Positions 52,309 through 61,244 of a stretch of 64,000 nucleotides of DNA are shown here, piece after piece (position 1 is the first letter of the stretch; the number at the start of each line of letters is the position of its first letter). Position numbers and translations under genes: made by a program. Source of the DNA: Prorocentrum cordatum (taxonomy: Eukaryota > Sar > Dinophyceae > Prorocentrales > Prorocentraceae); assembly GCA_963575745.1 (NCBI GenBank), contig CAUYUJ010018565.1, positions 37,501 to 101,500 of the forward strand. Reading direction: 5' to 3'. The notes beneath the pieces were generated by a model, which made no database searches, had not been told where the DNA came from, and worked only from the letters and a program-made list of their open reading frames with translations.

Positions 52309-54385
52309 CCTTGTCGTGTGGTTTCAAGGTCTCGAGCCACTTCGTGTCGAAACTCTGTTGTCTCGTGTTGGTAGCGCGTGCCAGCCTCTCCTCGACTATT
52401 GCTTGCAGCATGTTGGCCTTCGCGATGAGCCGCAGACGAAGATGCGCCTCCGTGTAGTCGGGTACTTGCTCAATGATGCTGTTGGCACTGGTGAGAGTCT
52501 TGGACTCTGGCTCGTAGGCGTCCTTGGGCATAAAGCCGAATAAACCCTGAGCAGGCACAGATCCGCCGTAGTTCAGGGTGAGGTTGCCAACCATGGCTGC
52601 CTCAGCGACGATGTCCTCATCGGTGAGGTAGGTGATGCCCTGCTTCACGCAATCGGCCTTGGTCTTGAGAGAGACTGTCTTGATCAAAGAGATTGCGCGC
52701 TCTGCAAGGCCAGTGTGGGTGTGTGCTGCTGTGCCTCCGAACTCGCGCTTGATCGTATAACGATCGCAGAAGAGAGACGCCATGTCACCTGTGAGCCCTC
52801 CTTCCTGGTCAATCACCAAAGTCTCCATGGGTCCAAAGATCCTTGTCCATAATTGCACGTAGCCCTTGAAAATGTCCGCAGGTGTCTTGCTGTTGAGACG
52901 TCCTGCAAGTCGGAAGCGTACGCATTCATCAATACACAAGAGCCATACCTTCTCAAATAGGAAGAACAGGTCGCTCTGCACGCGCTGATTGAAATAGGTC
53001 GCCAATGTTCTTTTGACGAGTGGTCTGTTCATGACACGCATTCTGTTCCTGCAGACTTCGCAGTGCTGCATGATGCCTTGACAAAGCTTCAAGATCGCCG
53101 GAGGTAGTCCCAATGCTTTGCAGAGTCGTTCGCAATCAGCATCAATAGCATGAGAGAATTTATGATGCAGTCCTACCAGTAGCTTCAGACGTTCCGTGTC
53201 GTTAGAAGCCTCTCGCATCCGCTGTGCAAACTTGGTAAGATCAAAGTTGGGCTGCAGTACCTTCGGTTCCTGATACTTGTGCTCGTCGCTTGGCTGCTTT
53301 CCTCTTAGACGTCGTCGAACTGGTGCGGCAGCATCAGTGTCCAGAGGATGCGGTGGTGGTGGAACCTCAGGCTGAACACCGCCATCATCTTGATCTGGTG
53401 CTGCATCTGCCGCTGGAACTTCGAGTCCAGGAGGAGCCTCTGGAGCCACTTGTTCAGGTGCTGCTGCTTCAGGTACTGCGTGTCCGGGTGATGCTGGCTC
53501 AGGTACTGCTGGCTCAGGTGCTGCTGGTTCCGGTGCGGCTGGCTCAGGAGCTGCTGGTGCAGGTGCTGCTGGCGCAGGAAGGTCTTTAGGCTTGAAACGA
53601 CATCCATGCACTCTCGTGTGTGGTACTTCAGCTGCATTGCCATGCTTGCACCGTGGGCATGTCCAATGAACAATTTGTGAAGCCTGATGTAGATGCCGTA
53701 TCATGTCTTTGGTCAATGCCTTGCATAACTTGCTAGGGTATCGTGCTGCCTTGGCTGTGCGTTTGAGGCCGTTGGAGTCATTCATCTGCAGGTTGGCATG
53801 CAGAGTCACGCAGTTGCAGTGTTTGCTGGTGTCGCGAAGCCGTGCCGGACTCTTGAACATTGTACGTTTCCTGATGGGAAGGTCTTGCTCGTCGTCGCGA
53901 GCACCATGTCGGCATTGATCTGTGATGTTGTCGTGGAGCGTGCCTCGATACTTCTGAACTAGCGCGCCCAAGTCCTTCAAAGGTGAATCTGACCAAATGT
54001 ATGAGCGCCAAGGGTTCTCCACAATGAAGTTGCCGTCGTTCTGTAGGATGTCTGGAAACAAGTTGTTCGTGAACCAATACAGCATCGGGCGCTCGGCTTG
54101 CCGACGCTGTTCCAGCTCATGAGGATCTGCTCTGTTGGTTGACTGTGACCAAGGCCCGCACGAGAAAGCGCATAGTGTGTGTCGAGGTCGAAAAGCTTGC
54201 ACCAGTCGTTTTAAGGCCTCCCGATGATCTTTACGATGTAGGTCCCAGCCGTATCGGTAGTCTATCGGTGGCAGTACAATACACTGGTTGGTGTAGACCT
54301 CGGCTGATGTGCTTCCCGTGCCAGAGCATACCTCCTGAATAATGGTATCATTGCTTGCTGAAAGGTCTCCATGTGTCGTACGAAC
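52085..54385 (-). CDS. pol: Copia pol part 1: methyltransferase-like block and integrase
   Basis: The frame is open from 54385 to 52085 with no good ATG at its start (54202 is GTG), so it is probably reached from the Gag-protease frame by a -1 shift. Its first ~130 codons resemble a C5-cytosine methyltransferase: EVCSGTGSTS (motif I), IDYRYGWDL (motif II region), SCGPWSQ (motif IV, Cys-x3-Ser as in PCQGFS) and VENPWRSYIW (motif VI, ENV). A Pro/Ala repeat linker (PEPAAPEPAAPEP) follows. The integrase has an HHCC zinc-binding site (HxxxH at 347/351, CEVC at 381/384, numbering from 54202) and a DD35E core: D411, D465 and E501, with exactly 35 residues between the last two. It inserts the cDNA into the host genome. 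The frame leaves the integrase near 52260, inside its C-terminal domain. Confidence 0.88.
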   Translation of the reverse strand, partial: VRTTHGDLSASNDTIIQEVCSGTGSTSAEVYTNQCIVLPPIDYRYGWDLHRKDHREALKRLVQAFRPRHTLCAFSCGPWSQSTNRADPHELEQRRQAERPMLYWFTNNLFPDILQNDGNFIVENPWRSYIWSDSPLKDLGALVQKYRGTLHDNITDQCRHGARDDEQDLPIRKRTMFKSPARLRDTSKHCNCVTLHANLQMNDSNGLKRTAKAARYPSKLCKALTKDMIRHLHQASQIVHWTCPRCKHGNAAEVPHTRVHGCRFKPKDLPAPAAPAPAAPEPAAPEPAAPEPAVPEPASPGHAVPEAAAPEQVAPEAPPGLEVPAADAAPDQDDGGVQPEVPPPPHPLDTDAAAPVRRRLRGKQPSDEHKYQEPKVLQPNFDLTKFAQRMREASNDTERLKLLVGLHHKFSHAIDADCERLCKALGLPPAILKLCQGIMQHCEVCRNRMRVMNRPLVKRTLATYFNQRVQSDLFFLFEKVWLLCIDECVRFRLAGRLNSKTPADIFKGYVQLWTRIFGPMETLVIDQEGGLTGDMASLFCDRYTIKREFGGTAAHTHTGLAERAISLIKTVSLKTKADCVKQGITYLTDEDIVAEAAMVGNLTLNYGGSVPAQGLFGFMPKDAYEPESKTLTSANSIIEQVPDYTEAHLRLRLIAKANMLQAIVEERLARATNTRQQSFDTKWLETLKPHDKVDIWRAPERKDADGWRGPAGPRYRHCHTSGTTFHCASPTSATTATVLPCLGFPHRLAQHLSGQYRNTRRFSSVV

Positions 54386-57300
54386 TCATCTGCATTGTTG
54401 GGAGTAATCATTGGCAGACGAGAACGATGATAAAAATGCTCTGGTAGGGCCTTGTATTCCATGTCCATCTGTTTCTGCTCACTGGCTGAGAAGTTGTCTG
54501 GCCATAGGTCGCTGTGATGCCTGGGCACCTTGAACTGCTTCCAATGCTCGTAGAAAGCCTTGGCGTCGCTGCGATGATAGCTCACGTACACTGCCTTTGT
54601 CGTCAACATTGCCGAGGTTGGATTCTGAGAAGGATGATCCGACTTGAGATAGATCTTCGTGTTCTGCTCGGTTTCCATATCCTTACACTGATCCTGCTTC
54701 TTAGGGGCCTCGGTGAGCGTCTTAGTGGAAGTGTCAGACAAGGTCTTCTCATCGAGATACTGAAGAGGTTCAGCTGCAGCAGGACTGGAGTCCGGTGCCT
54801 GACTCGCCATGTCCTTGTTGTCCGTCTCGGTGTCGACGTGCAGTGATAGCCCAGAGCTTCGTGTTCGCGTCGTGGGACAGTTATGTAGCAGTTCTGCTGT
54901 GCGACGCTCGATTCTGTTGATGAGGTCTGTGCGCTCGCTGATCGACTGTTCCTTGAAGTTGTCGATCGGCAGGAAGAGATGTTTCGAGTACGTGAGATAG
55001 AGCCTCGTGACGAAAGCGCGCTGGCCTGGTGGCATGATGGCCAAAATCCCATCACCACTTGGAAACATGTTCTCGTAGATGATCGCTCGCTGTTCCAAGA
55101 GAGTGGTATTTGGGAGCAATGCTGGGCAACGTGAACCATTTCCTCCGATGAGGTCTCCACGATACGCAGTGTTCCGAGGCAAGCCACAAACACCAATGTT
55201 GCCAACAAACTCTCCGCAGGAGGGATCCGTTTCGCCACTGATGCCAGTAAATGAAGCCTCTGACTTGCCACACTGATATTTCATGCCTCGTGGTCCGTAT
55301 ATGTGCTGAACCCATTCGCGTAGCGTCTCTGTGCCAAGGAGACCGTCACTTGCACCTGGATCCACGATGATCCCTAGACGGGGTTTGCCTTGAATCGTGA
55401 TGTAGACGGTTCCTTCCTGTTCAGCATACGCACGTACCACTTTTGATGAGAGCAAGTTCAGAGTATATTGAGATTGAAGCTTCTCGGCCAATGTACGCTG
55501 TCTCGGAGGTGTCTCCATTGCTGTAGCTGTGGAGGAAACCTCGGGTGTAGATGGCCAGGTTGTCTGTGATGTAGCACCGTACTGCTGTGCCAAACGTTCG
55601 GCCAGTGTCAGACCACTTGTTGAAGCTGAAGGTTGGAAAGATCCTGTGGTCCTGCCCGATGGTACTGGTGCTTTGAAACCAAGATGCGGAGGCTCTATCT
55701 TCGGGTCTTTCTTCCAGGAATGATTGGATGCTGTACTGTACCGACCTTGTTCCTGAAACTTACTCGAGGATGCCGTCGCTCGCTGGTAGTCATGGTGGTG
55801 CTCGTAGCGCTGCTGATCTAGCTCGGTGGTGATGTCATCGGATTCTTCCAGAATGCGTGGTTGTGTCGGTATCGTACTGGCCATGGACGTGGTCGTGCCT
55901 GTAAGACCGCCTTCTGCTTGATCCGGTGAGTCGCCGTCAAGATGAGGTAGACGATGCCAGCTTGCAGCGGACATGCTGTGGTAACCATATGACGATGTTG
56001 AACCACCAGAACCAGATACTTCTTGATTTGCATAGTGACGGCTGCCAGATTTGCCACGTCCATGTCCTTTCGGACGATGCTGCGGTGGTGATGTGGCTTG
56101 TTGTTCCTTCTCCTTCGTTGGGCACATCTCACTGCGATGCCATTTGCTGCCGCATCTGTTGCATCCGTTGGATGCGCCACCTTGATTACCTTTGCCACCA
56201 TAGTTTGGAATAAACTTATTGCCCTTTCGTTTGCCTTTGCTCTTGCCTTTGCCTTTGCTATTGCGTCGAAATCCTTTGCCACCGCTGTGTCCTTTACCTC
56301 GTCCTCTACTTTTGCCGCCTCCGTAGTATGTCGCGTAATCTTCGATGGTGAGCTCCTCTATGCATTCGCCATCATGATCATATTGCAACCAGGCGTCATC
56401 ATCAACCATGTAGTACCATTCGCCGTCGATGGTGGCGCTCCATCCTTCATCCTCTGCCCAGCCCCATTCGTAGTCGTTGAGATCGTAGGCTTCGTACCAG
56501 ATCTCGTGATAATCATTGATGTCGTGTTCGCCACTGTCCGGGTCGACGTAGAGTGCCCAATCTTGATGATGTTGTGATTGGTCCTGTTTGCCCATGCGCA
56601 TCATGAGGCCACGAATTGCTTGATACTGCGACAGGTCACCTCCGACATGCAGTTTGATGTCGTCGATCTTCCTGTCCTGCAGGTCGGAGTTCTTGAGGAG
56701 GAAGTGCGATTTGCCTACCATGTTCATTTGAAGACCGCCTTCTTCACAGGCGTCGTCGAAAGCCATCTCGTATTGTGCAATCCATGTAGTGAGATCACCG
56801 TTGCCGCGTCTGCAATCGAAGTAGCCGTCGAGAACGATGCCGATGCGATCCTGATCGTGCAGCTCGTAGATGGTCTTCAGCTTGTCCAGGAACTGCCTGA
56901 TGCCACTGTGTTCGCCTTCTATGCCCGCAGCCGGGTTCGCGGTCACTGACGGGAGAGCCATCGCCTCGTCGCCTCGATAAGATGTTCCATTTCGGACAAT
57001 GGTATAGCTCATGGCCTGCGTGGACGGTGGTCCTTTCAATCTACTCACAATCAATGGTCCGATGCGCTCCTCACTCATCTCATCGGTGATTCTCCACCAC
57101 AGTCGTAGCTTTTGCATGTACTTCCGGAAAGTGTAGCCTCGCACGTTGGGCTTCCAGCCTGGCGGAACGTTCTTGGTGAAATCCTCTAGACCAAGACCGC
57201 CTTTGTCATAGTCAGCTTGACCTGCCATCTTGTCGTCGCTGAAGTCGAAGAACAGAGTAGGGTCTCTAGAATACCAGCTGACAGTCTCCAAGGATGTGAA

Positions 57301-57441
57301 ACTCGTGAAGTGGAACTCACTGTCGTGGTTCTCGATGCAGTGGTCTGCGTACAGCTTCTCGTACCCAGTGCCGTGGAAACTCGCGGGGTCGCCGTGGGCG
57401 TGGTACACCACGCCAATGATGAAGGTGCTGATGTTCAGCAT
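54262..57441 (-). CDS. gag-pro: Copia Gag and aspartic protease
   Basis: 1059 codons from an ATG at 57441; a second ATG at 57228 (residue 72, MAGQADYDKGG) is the more likely Gag start, since residues 1-60 look unlike Gag. Residues 80-300 are the alpha-helical Gag region (LRLWWRITDEM, GYFDCRRGNGDLTTWI), 300-370 is acidic, 375-415 is a Gly/Lys/Arg RNA-binding stretch, and 427-440 is a CCHC zinc knuckle (C427, C430, H435, C440). The protease is about 680-800 with active-site DPGAS at D694 in place of the common DTG or DSG. Residues 940-1040 (KAFYEHWKQFKVPRHHSDLW) are a spacer of unknown role. It forms the particle and cuts the polyprotein. The frame ends at 54262, overlapping the next frame by 124 bases. 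Confidence 0.9.
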   Translation of the reverse strand: MLNISTFIIGVVYHAHGDPASFHGTGYEKLYADHCIENHDSEFHFTSFTSLETVSWYSRDPTLFFDFSDDKMAGQADYDKGGLGLEDFTKNVPPGWKPNVRGYTFRKYMQKLRLWWRITDEMSEERIGPLIVSRLKGPPSTQAMSYTIVRNGTSYRGDEAMALPSVTANPAAGIEGEHSGIRQFLDKLKTIYELHDQDRIGIVLDGYFDCRRGNGDLTTWIAQYEMAFDDACEEGGLQMNMVGKSHFLLKNSDLQDRKIDDIKLHVGGDLSQYQAIRGLMMRMGKQDQSQHHQDWALYVDPDSGEHDINDYHEIWYEAYDLNDYEWGWAEDEGWSATIDGEWYYMVDDDAWLQYDHDGECIEELTIEDYATYYGGGKSRGRGKGHSGGKGFRRNSKGKGKSKGKRKGNKFIPNYGGKGNQGGASNGCNRCGSKWHRSEMCPTKEKEQQATSPPQHRPKGHGRGKSGSRHYANQEVSGSGGSTSSYGYHSMSAASWHRLPHLDGDSPDQAEGGLTGTTTSMASTIPTQPRILEESDDITTELDQQRYEHHHDYQRATASSSKFQEQGRYSTASNHSWKKDPKIEPPHLGFKAPVPSGRTTGSFQPSASTSGLTLAERLAQQYGATSQTTWPSTPEVSSTATAMETPPRQRTLAEKLQSQYTLNLLSSKVVRAYAEQEGTVYITIQGKPRLGIIVDPGASDGLLGTETLREWVQHIYGPRGMKYQCGKSEASFTGISGETDPSCGEFVGNIGVCGLPRNTAYRGDLIGGNGSRCPALLPNTTLLEQRAIIYENMFPSGDGILAIMPPGQRAFVTRLYLTYSKHLFLPIDNFKEQSISERTDLINRIERRTAELLHNCPTTRTRSSGLSLHVDTETDNKDMASQAPDSSPAAAEPLQYLDEKTLSDTSTKTLTEAPKKQDQCKDMETEQNTKIYLKSDHPSQNPTSAMLTTKAVYVSYHRSDAKAFYEHWKQFKVPRHHSDLWPDNFSASEQKQMDMEYKALPEHFYHRSRLPMITPNNADEFVRHMETFQQAMIPLFRRYALAREAHQPRSTPTSVLYCHR
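54299..54337 (-). other. Motif I of the methyltransferase-like block
   Basis: In the downstream pol frame these bases encode QEVCSGTGSTSAE, which fits the SAM-binding motif I (D/E-x-F/C-x-G-x-G) of C5-cytosine methyltransferases. It lies in the 124-base overlap of the two frames, so the frame must change before it if the domain is to be made. Confidence 0.6.
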
Positions 57442-57540
57442 GAAGTGCTTCGGAATGCCGAAGCCGTCGAGCGCCTCGTGGCGCGGATCGTGCGCGCGGC
57501 TGCGCGCCGAGGGCCGGGATTGGCGTGGAGCTGACCGAAG

Positions 57541-57555
57541 CCAGCTCCGCTACCA
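57541..57555 (-). other. Primer-binding site, initiator Met-tRNA type
   Basis: In element orientation TGGTAGCGGAGCTGG starts one base after the 5' LTR. It fits the complement of an initiator methionine tRNA 3' end (TGGTAGCAGAGG-type), the usual primer of copia elements. Confidence 0.75.
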
Positions 57556-57556
57556 G

Positions 57557-57697
57557 AGTTAGCTTATGAATGCTTTTCTGGATGACTTGAGCCGCGATGT
57601 CGCGGAGCATTTCACTCTTCAGTTCATTCTGAACACTCTACTCTGTCTGCTTATAATATCCTCTACCTAACTCCAGGGGCCTACTGATATCCTTACT
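57557..57697 (-). repeat. 5' LTR of the copia element
   Basis: 141 bp, unusually short for a 9.5 kb element. In element orientation it contains TATTATAAG (57648-57656) as a possible promoter box and a CCGCGATGTCGCGG hairpin downstream. It differs from the 3' LTR at two sites. Confidence 0.92.
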
Positions 57698-57925
57698 GAG
57701 GGGGGGGGGGCAGGAGAGAGGGGTGGGGGGGGGACAGGCGAGAGAGGGGGAGGGAGAGAGGGGGGGGTGGACAGGAGAGAGGGGAGGCGGGGGACAGGAG
57801 AGAGGGGGGGTGGGGAAAGGAGAGAGGGGGGGGAGGGACAGAAGAGAGTGGGGGGGGGGGGGGACAGGAGAGAGGGGGGGGGACAGGAGAGAAGGGGGGG
57901 CAGGAGAGTGGGGGGGGGGCCGGGA
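57698..57925. repeat. G-rich GGGGACAGGAGAG minisatellite, right part
   Basis: Continuation of the minisatellite at 47885-48233, interrupted by the copia insertion. It begins with the presumed duplicated target GAGGG. Confidence 0.85.
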
Positions 57926-58048
57926 TCATCACCATCTCCATCACCATCACCATCACCATCGTCACATCACCATCATCAGCATCATCATCATCATCAGCAG
58001 CATCAGCAGCAGCAGCAGCAGCAGCAGCAGCATCAGCATCAGCATCAG

Positions 58049-58107
<59 letters not shown>
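57926..58107. repeat. CAT/CAG microsatellite
   Basis: (CAT)n with CAG and CAC variants, the reverse-complement class of the (GAT)n tract at 47677-47760, so the two trinucleotide tracts face each other across the minisatellite. 58108-58620 after it shows purine-rich unique sequence without a supported gene. Confidence 0.9.
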
Positions 58108-58624
58108 GAAGCGCCCCGGATCGGCGGCACTGGCCGGAGGCCACTACAATATGAGCATCGACGGAGGAAGTATAGAGAGGGTCTCGGAGCAGGAGGATGA
58201 AAGGGAAACGAAGGCGGATGCGGAGCAGGAGGAGGAGCAAGACGAGGACTTTTGACGATGAGTACTGAGAAAAAAGAGTGCTAGGATAATGCACGCTGGA
58301 CTTAGAATGAGAAATGCAAGAGATATGGAGCCAGGAGGAAGCGGAATCGCATCGAGGAGGGGACTAGAGAACAATGACGATTGATGATGCATGGCGAGTG
58401 ACGGAGAGGAAGATGATAGGGGAGGACGAAAGTGAGGAACACAGAGAAGGAGGATGGGAGGCTGACGACGAGTAGTGATGAAAGGAGAGGGGAAGCGACG
58501 ATGGTTGATGATATAATGTCTTGCGATAAGCAAGGTGGACATTGCATAGCGAAGCCCGGCGAGGAAAGAGCGGAAAGGGAAACGAAGCGTGAGAATTGAC
58601 GATGAGCTCACGAGGGAGTCAATG

Positions 58625-58870
58625 AAAAGGCACCGTATCTAAACGTATCCATGTATATCAACTGGAAGTTCCGAATCAGTGTGTTCGTAGCCGTCGTACC
58701 CAAACATATGTAAACGTATCCATACGTATCAAAAATCACAGCGTCTCTAAATACCTGGATGAATTAGGATGTCCATATCTCATCATATCTAAAAAGTATC
58801 CATTCGCACCCAAACACATCAAATAATCATAGATAATCTACACATATCTAAACGCATCTAATTTCATACA
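58625..58870. repeat. AT-rich GTATCTAAACGTATC repeat, copy 2
   Basis: Degenerate CGTATCTAAACGTATCC and CATATCTAAACGCATC words, as at 46216-46505. Confidence 0.6.
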
Positions 58871-58974
58871 GAAGTTTGGCAACACAAATAATGCCCCCAG
58901 CACCGTTTTTAGATACTGATTGGGGCATCCTGAAATGCAGCAACTCCAAAAAGGAGAACGGGCCGATCATAGAT

Positions 58975-59325
58975 ACGCTAAGATGCCTTGCAGGGATTGG
59001 GTTTCCGGGACGCATGCGTGCGGTCCCACTGGGGGCTTCGGTGGAGCTCCCTACGGGGCCACGAAACGCAGTACTGGGTGGGTGAAAATGCCAAATTGGG
59101 TTTCTGGGACGCATGCGGGCGGTCCCACTGGGGGGCTTCGGAGGAACTCCCGAGTGGAAATGCCAAATTGGGTTTCCGGGACGCATGCGGGCGGTCCCAC
59201 TGGGGGCTTCGGTGGAGCTCCTATGTGGCCACGAAGCGCTGTACTGAGTGGGTGAAACGCAGGGAGGAGGGAGGAGGGGGACGAAGGAAGGAGGGAGGCA
59301 CGCGGGGACCGTCTCTTCAAATATC
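58975..59325. repeat. Composite repeat A, block 6
   Basis: Three units (one shortened) without a leader, then a GGA-type tract (59265-59300) and the tail CGCGGGGACCGTCTCTTCAAA. Here the left side is missing; block 5 lacks the right side. Confidence 0.8.
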
Positions 59326-59339
59326 GCTCGCAGACGCCT

Positions 59340-59790
59340 AAGATAGCCTCCAGACCGCCCAAGAAAGCTCCAAGAGAGGCACAATTCAATGATTTGTCGT
59401 ACGATATTGAAACATTTGGGCGTTTCCGCCGTCTCGGGTTCCCGACTGTCCAAGACGGCACAAGAAGCCCCCAAGATCGCCCCAAGACGGCCCCAGCGGT
59501 CCCCGAGAGGGTGCCGAGACAGCCGAAGAAGCAACCAAGACGGCCCAAGACACCTCAAAGACGGCTGAAGAAAGCTCCAAGAACGCCCCAAGAGGCTCCC
59601 GGAGGGGGAACACGAACCGACTGTTCGAGCTCTCCGCCCTCAGGCCCCCAGGAGGCCCCCAAGAGGCCCCAAGGATGCCCCCAAAGAGACTCCCAAAGGA
59701 CTCCCAAGAGACTCCCAAGAGGCGTCAAAACTGCCCTCCAGAGGCCCCCGAGAGCCCTCCGAAGAGACCTCCAGAAGCATCCGTGGGGAC
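59340..59790. repeat. CCAAGACGGCCC/AAGAGGCCC tract 7
   Basis: Dense decamer tract. Frames on the minus strand read Leu-Gly-x-Ser-Trp-Gly-type repeats. 59791-60080 after it shows no recognised feature. Confidence 0.7.
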
Positions 59791-60163
59791 TCTGACCCAC
59801 AAACCAGGCACGGTGGCGGGATGGGCCCAACGACAGAAGACAACAATATGGTATGATGCTGGATGCGAACTCATCAAGGCCCAAATTCTGTGGCCCTGGC
59901 CCGTGGTCTCCCGCGTATGGTCTCCCGCGTGTGCAGTGCAGCCTAATACTCTAATTACGCACTCCTTACTTATGCTGCTCATAGTCTGCTGCCGCCGGGG
60001 TGCGATCAAGTGTTTTCTGCCTCCAGCCACTTTCGCCTTGAGCTTGCATGTACTGCCCCAGCGGGCCCACAGAAGGCCCGCGTGGCCCGAGATACCCCAG
60101 CGCGGCAAAGAGCCAAGAGGATCCCAAAGGAACCCCCAGAGAAGTTCAAGAGGGCATATCCAG

Positions 60164-60480
60164 GGGAGCAGCGGCGGCGACAACGATGACGACGGCGACG
60201 AGGGAGACGACCACGACGACGACGACGACGTCGACGACGACGGGGACGGCGAGGGCGCCGTGCGCGAGCGGTCCTCCAAATCCTGGGTGGAGATCGCGCC
60301 GAGTTCGGCCGACGGGTCGTCCTGGCAGTCGCCTTTCGGGCGCGCGTCGCCCGACCCAGGCGAGCATGGGCGGGGGAGCAGAAACCTCACGAGTTGCGCG
60401 CAGATGGTTCTCCGTATGCTCGAATCGACTGCCAGTGCCGTCGCTGGGGAGGGGTGGCTGCACGCCACCTCACATAGTTT
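60164..60480 (+). CDS. Possible exon with acidic tract
   Basis: After an acceptor-like ATATCCAG|G the plus frame encodes a Gly/Asp-rich acidic run (from a GAC-type trinucleotide tract, 60170-60255), then ERSSKSWVEIAPSSADGSSW and QSPFGRASPDPGEHGRG, with most codons ending in G or C. The 3' limit is unclear, with no good GT donor. It could be a real exon of a disordered acidic protein or a chance frame over a repeat; no family is recognised. Confidence 0.33.
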
Positions 60481-60819
60481 CGAAGGAGCTCCAGGAGCCC
60501 CCCCAAAGATGTACTCCGAAACGACCAGCAGACTGTCCCCCTAGAGGCCCCGGAGGCTACCAAGAGGCCGCCAGGAGGCGTCAAGAGACTTCCAAGAGGC
60601 AACGAAGATGCATCCACGAGCCCCCCAAGAAGCCCCCAAAGAGCCCTCCAATTGATCTCTGGTTCACGACACAAGCCAGGTGGCGGGATGGTGCATATAC
60701 CCTTGGCTCCGACGTCGTGCTTATTTTTCAGAGCGGGCATTCTCTCCAGAATTCAGTCTCCAGGGGCCGTGTGCTGGCCCGAAGTACCTGCCACCGTGCC
60801 CTGAGGCACGAGTTGGAGT
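60481..60819. repeat. CCAAGAGGC tract 8 and flanks
   Basis: 60545-60655 is a short decamer tract (CCAAGAGGCCGCC, CCAAGAAGCCCCC). The rest shows nothing recognisable. Confidence 0.55.
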
Positions 60820-61080
60820 GTCCGCAGGTCTCTTCGACTTCTCTGCGCGTAGCACCCCGCGATTGGGGATCGGAGCGAGGGGGCGGTCGCGGGGTGGGTC
60901 GCGGGTGGGTCGCGGGAGTGGATCGCGGGGTGGGTCGTGGGTGGGTCGTGGGCGGGTCGCGGGCGAAGACAACAACAACAACGCAACAACACAACGAGCA
61001 GACTCCGCCGGACGGAACGCCACTTCTGCCACGCACCCATTGACGATGAACGACACTTCGGCCTCCTCACTCTGTTGAAA
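60820..61080. repeat. Composite repeat B, inverted truncated copy
   Basis: Reverse-complement copy of the repeat at 27990-30078: GCGTAGCACCCCGC, then the 11-mer array as TGGGTCGCGGG (60880-60966), CAA tract (60967-60998), and CCACTTCTGCCACGCACCCA followed by GGCCTCCTCACTCTGTT, which pair with the heads of copies 1-3. The tail between array and TAGCACC is missing. Confidence 0.8.
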
Positions 61081-61244
61081 TGCTGTAACTTGATATGCTT
61101 GATGGGCGCAGCCCAGGGTTCCGTGCGCTCCTCGGCGCTCCTTTGGGTTGCTCGCGCGACTTTTCCAGTGGCCATGGGCGCGTTGCCTTGTTCGGGACAT
61201 GCATGTCCAACACTGCCTGAGATGGACCCGAGGACCGTCCTAGA

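Larger units (their letters stand above)
48234..57697 (-). mobile_element. Ty1/copia LTR retrotransposon, 9464 bp, near-complete
   Basis: Two 141 bp LTRs in direct orientation bound a coding region in the copia order: Gag with zinc knuckle, protease, (methyltransferase-like block), integrase, reverse transcriptase, RNase H. Integrase before RT is what separates copia from gypsy elements. A 5 bp target duplication GAGGG (48229-48233 and 57698-57702) is present, although in a G-rich repeat it could be chance. The LTRs differ at two of 141 positions, so the insertion is young. The coding region is in three frames, with breaks near 54350 and 52260. It is less GC-rich than the flanking host exons. 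Confidence 0.93.

Noticed and set aside
54262-54385. Programmed -1 frameshift signal
   Set aside because: No X XXY YYZ heptamer or clear downstream pseudoknot was found in the overlap; a simple indel explains it as well.
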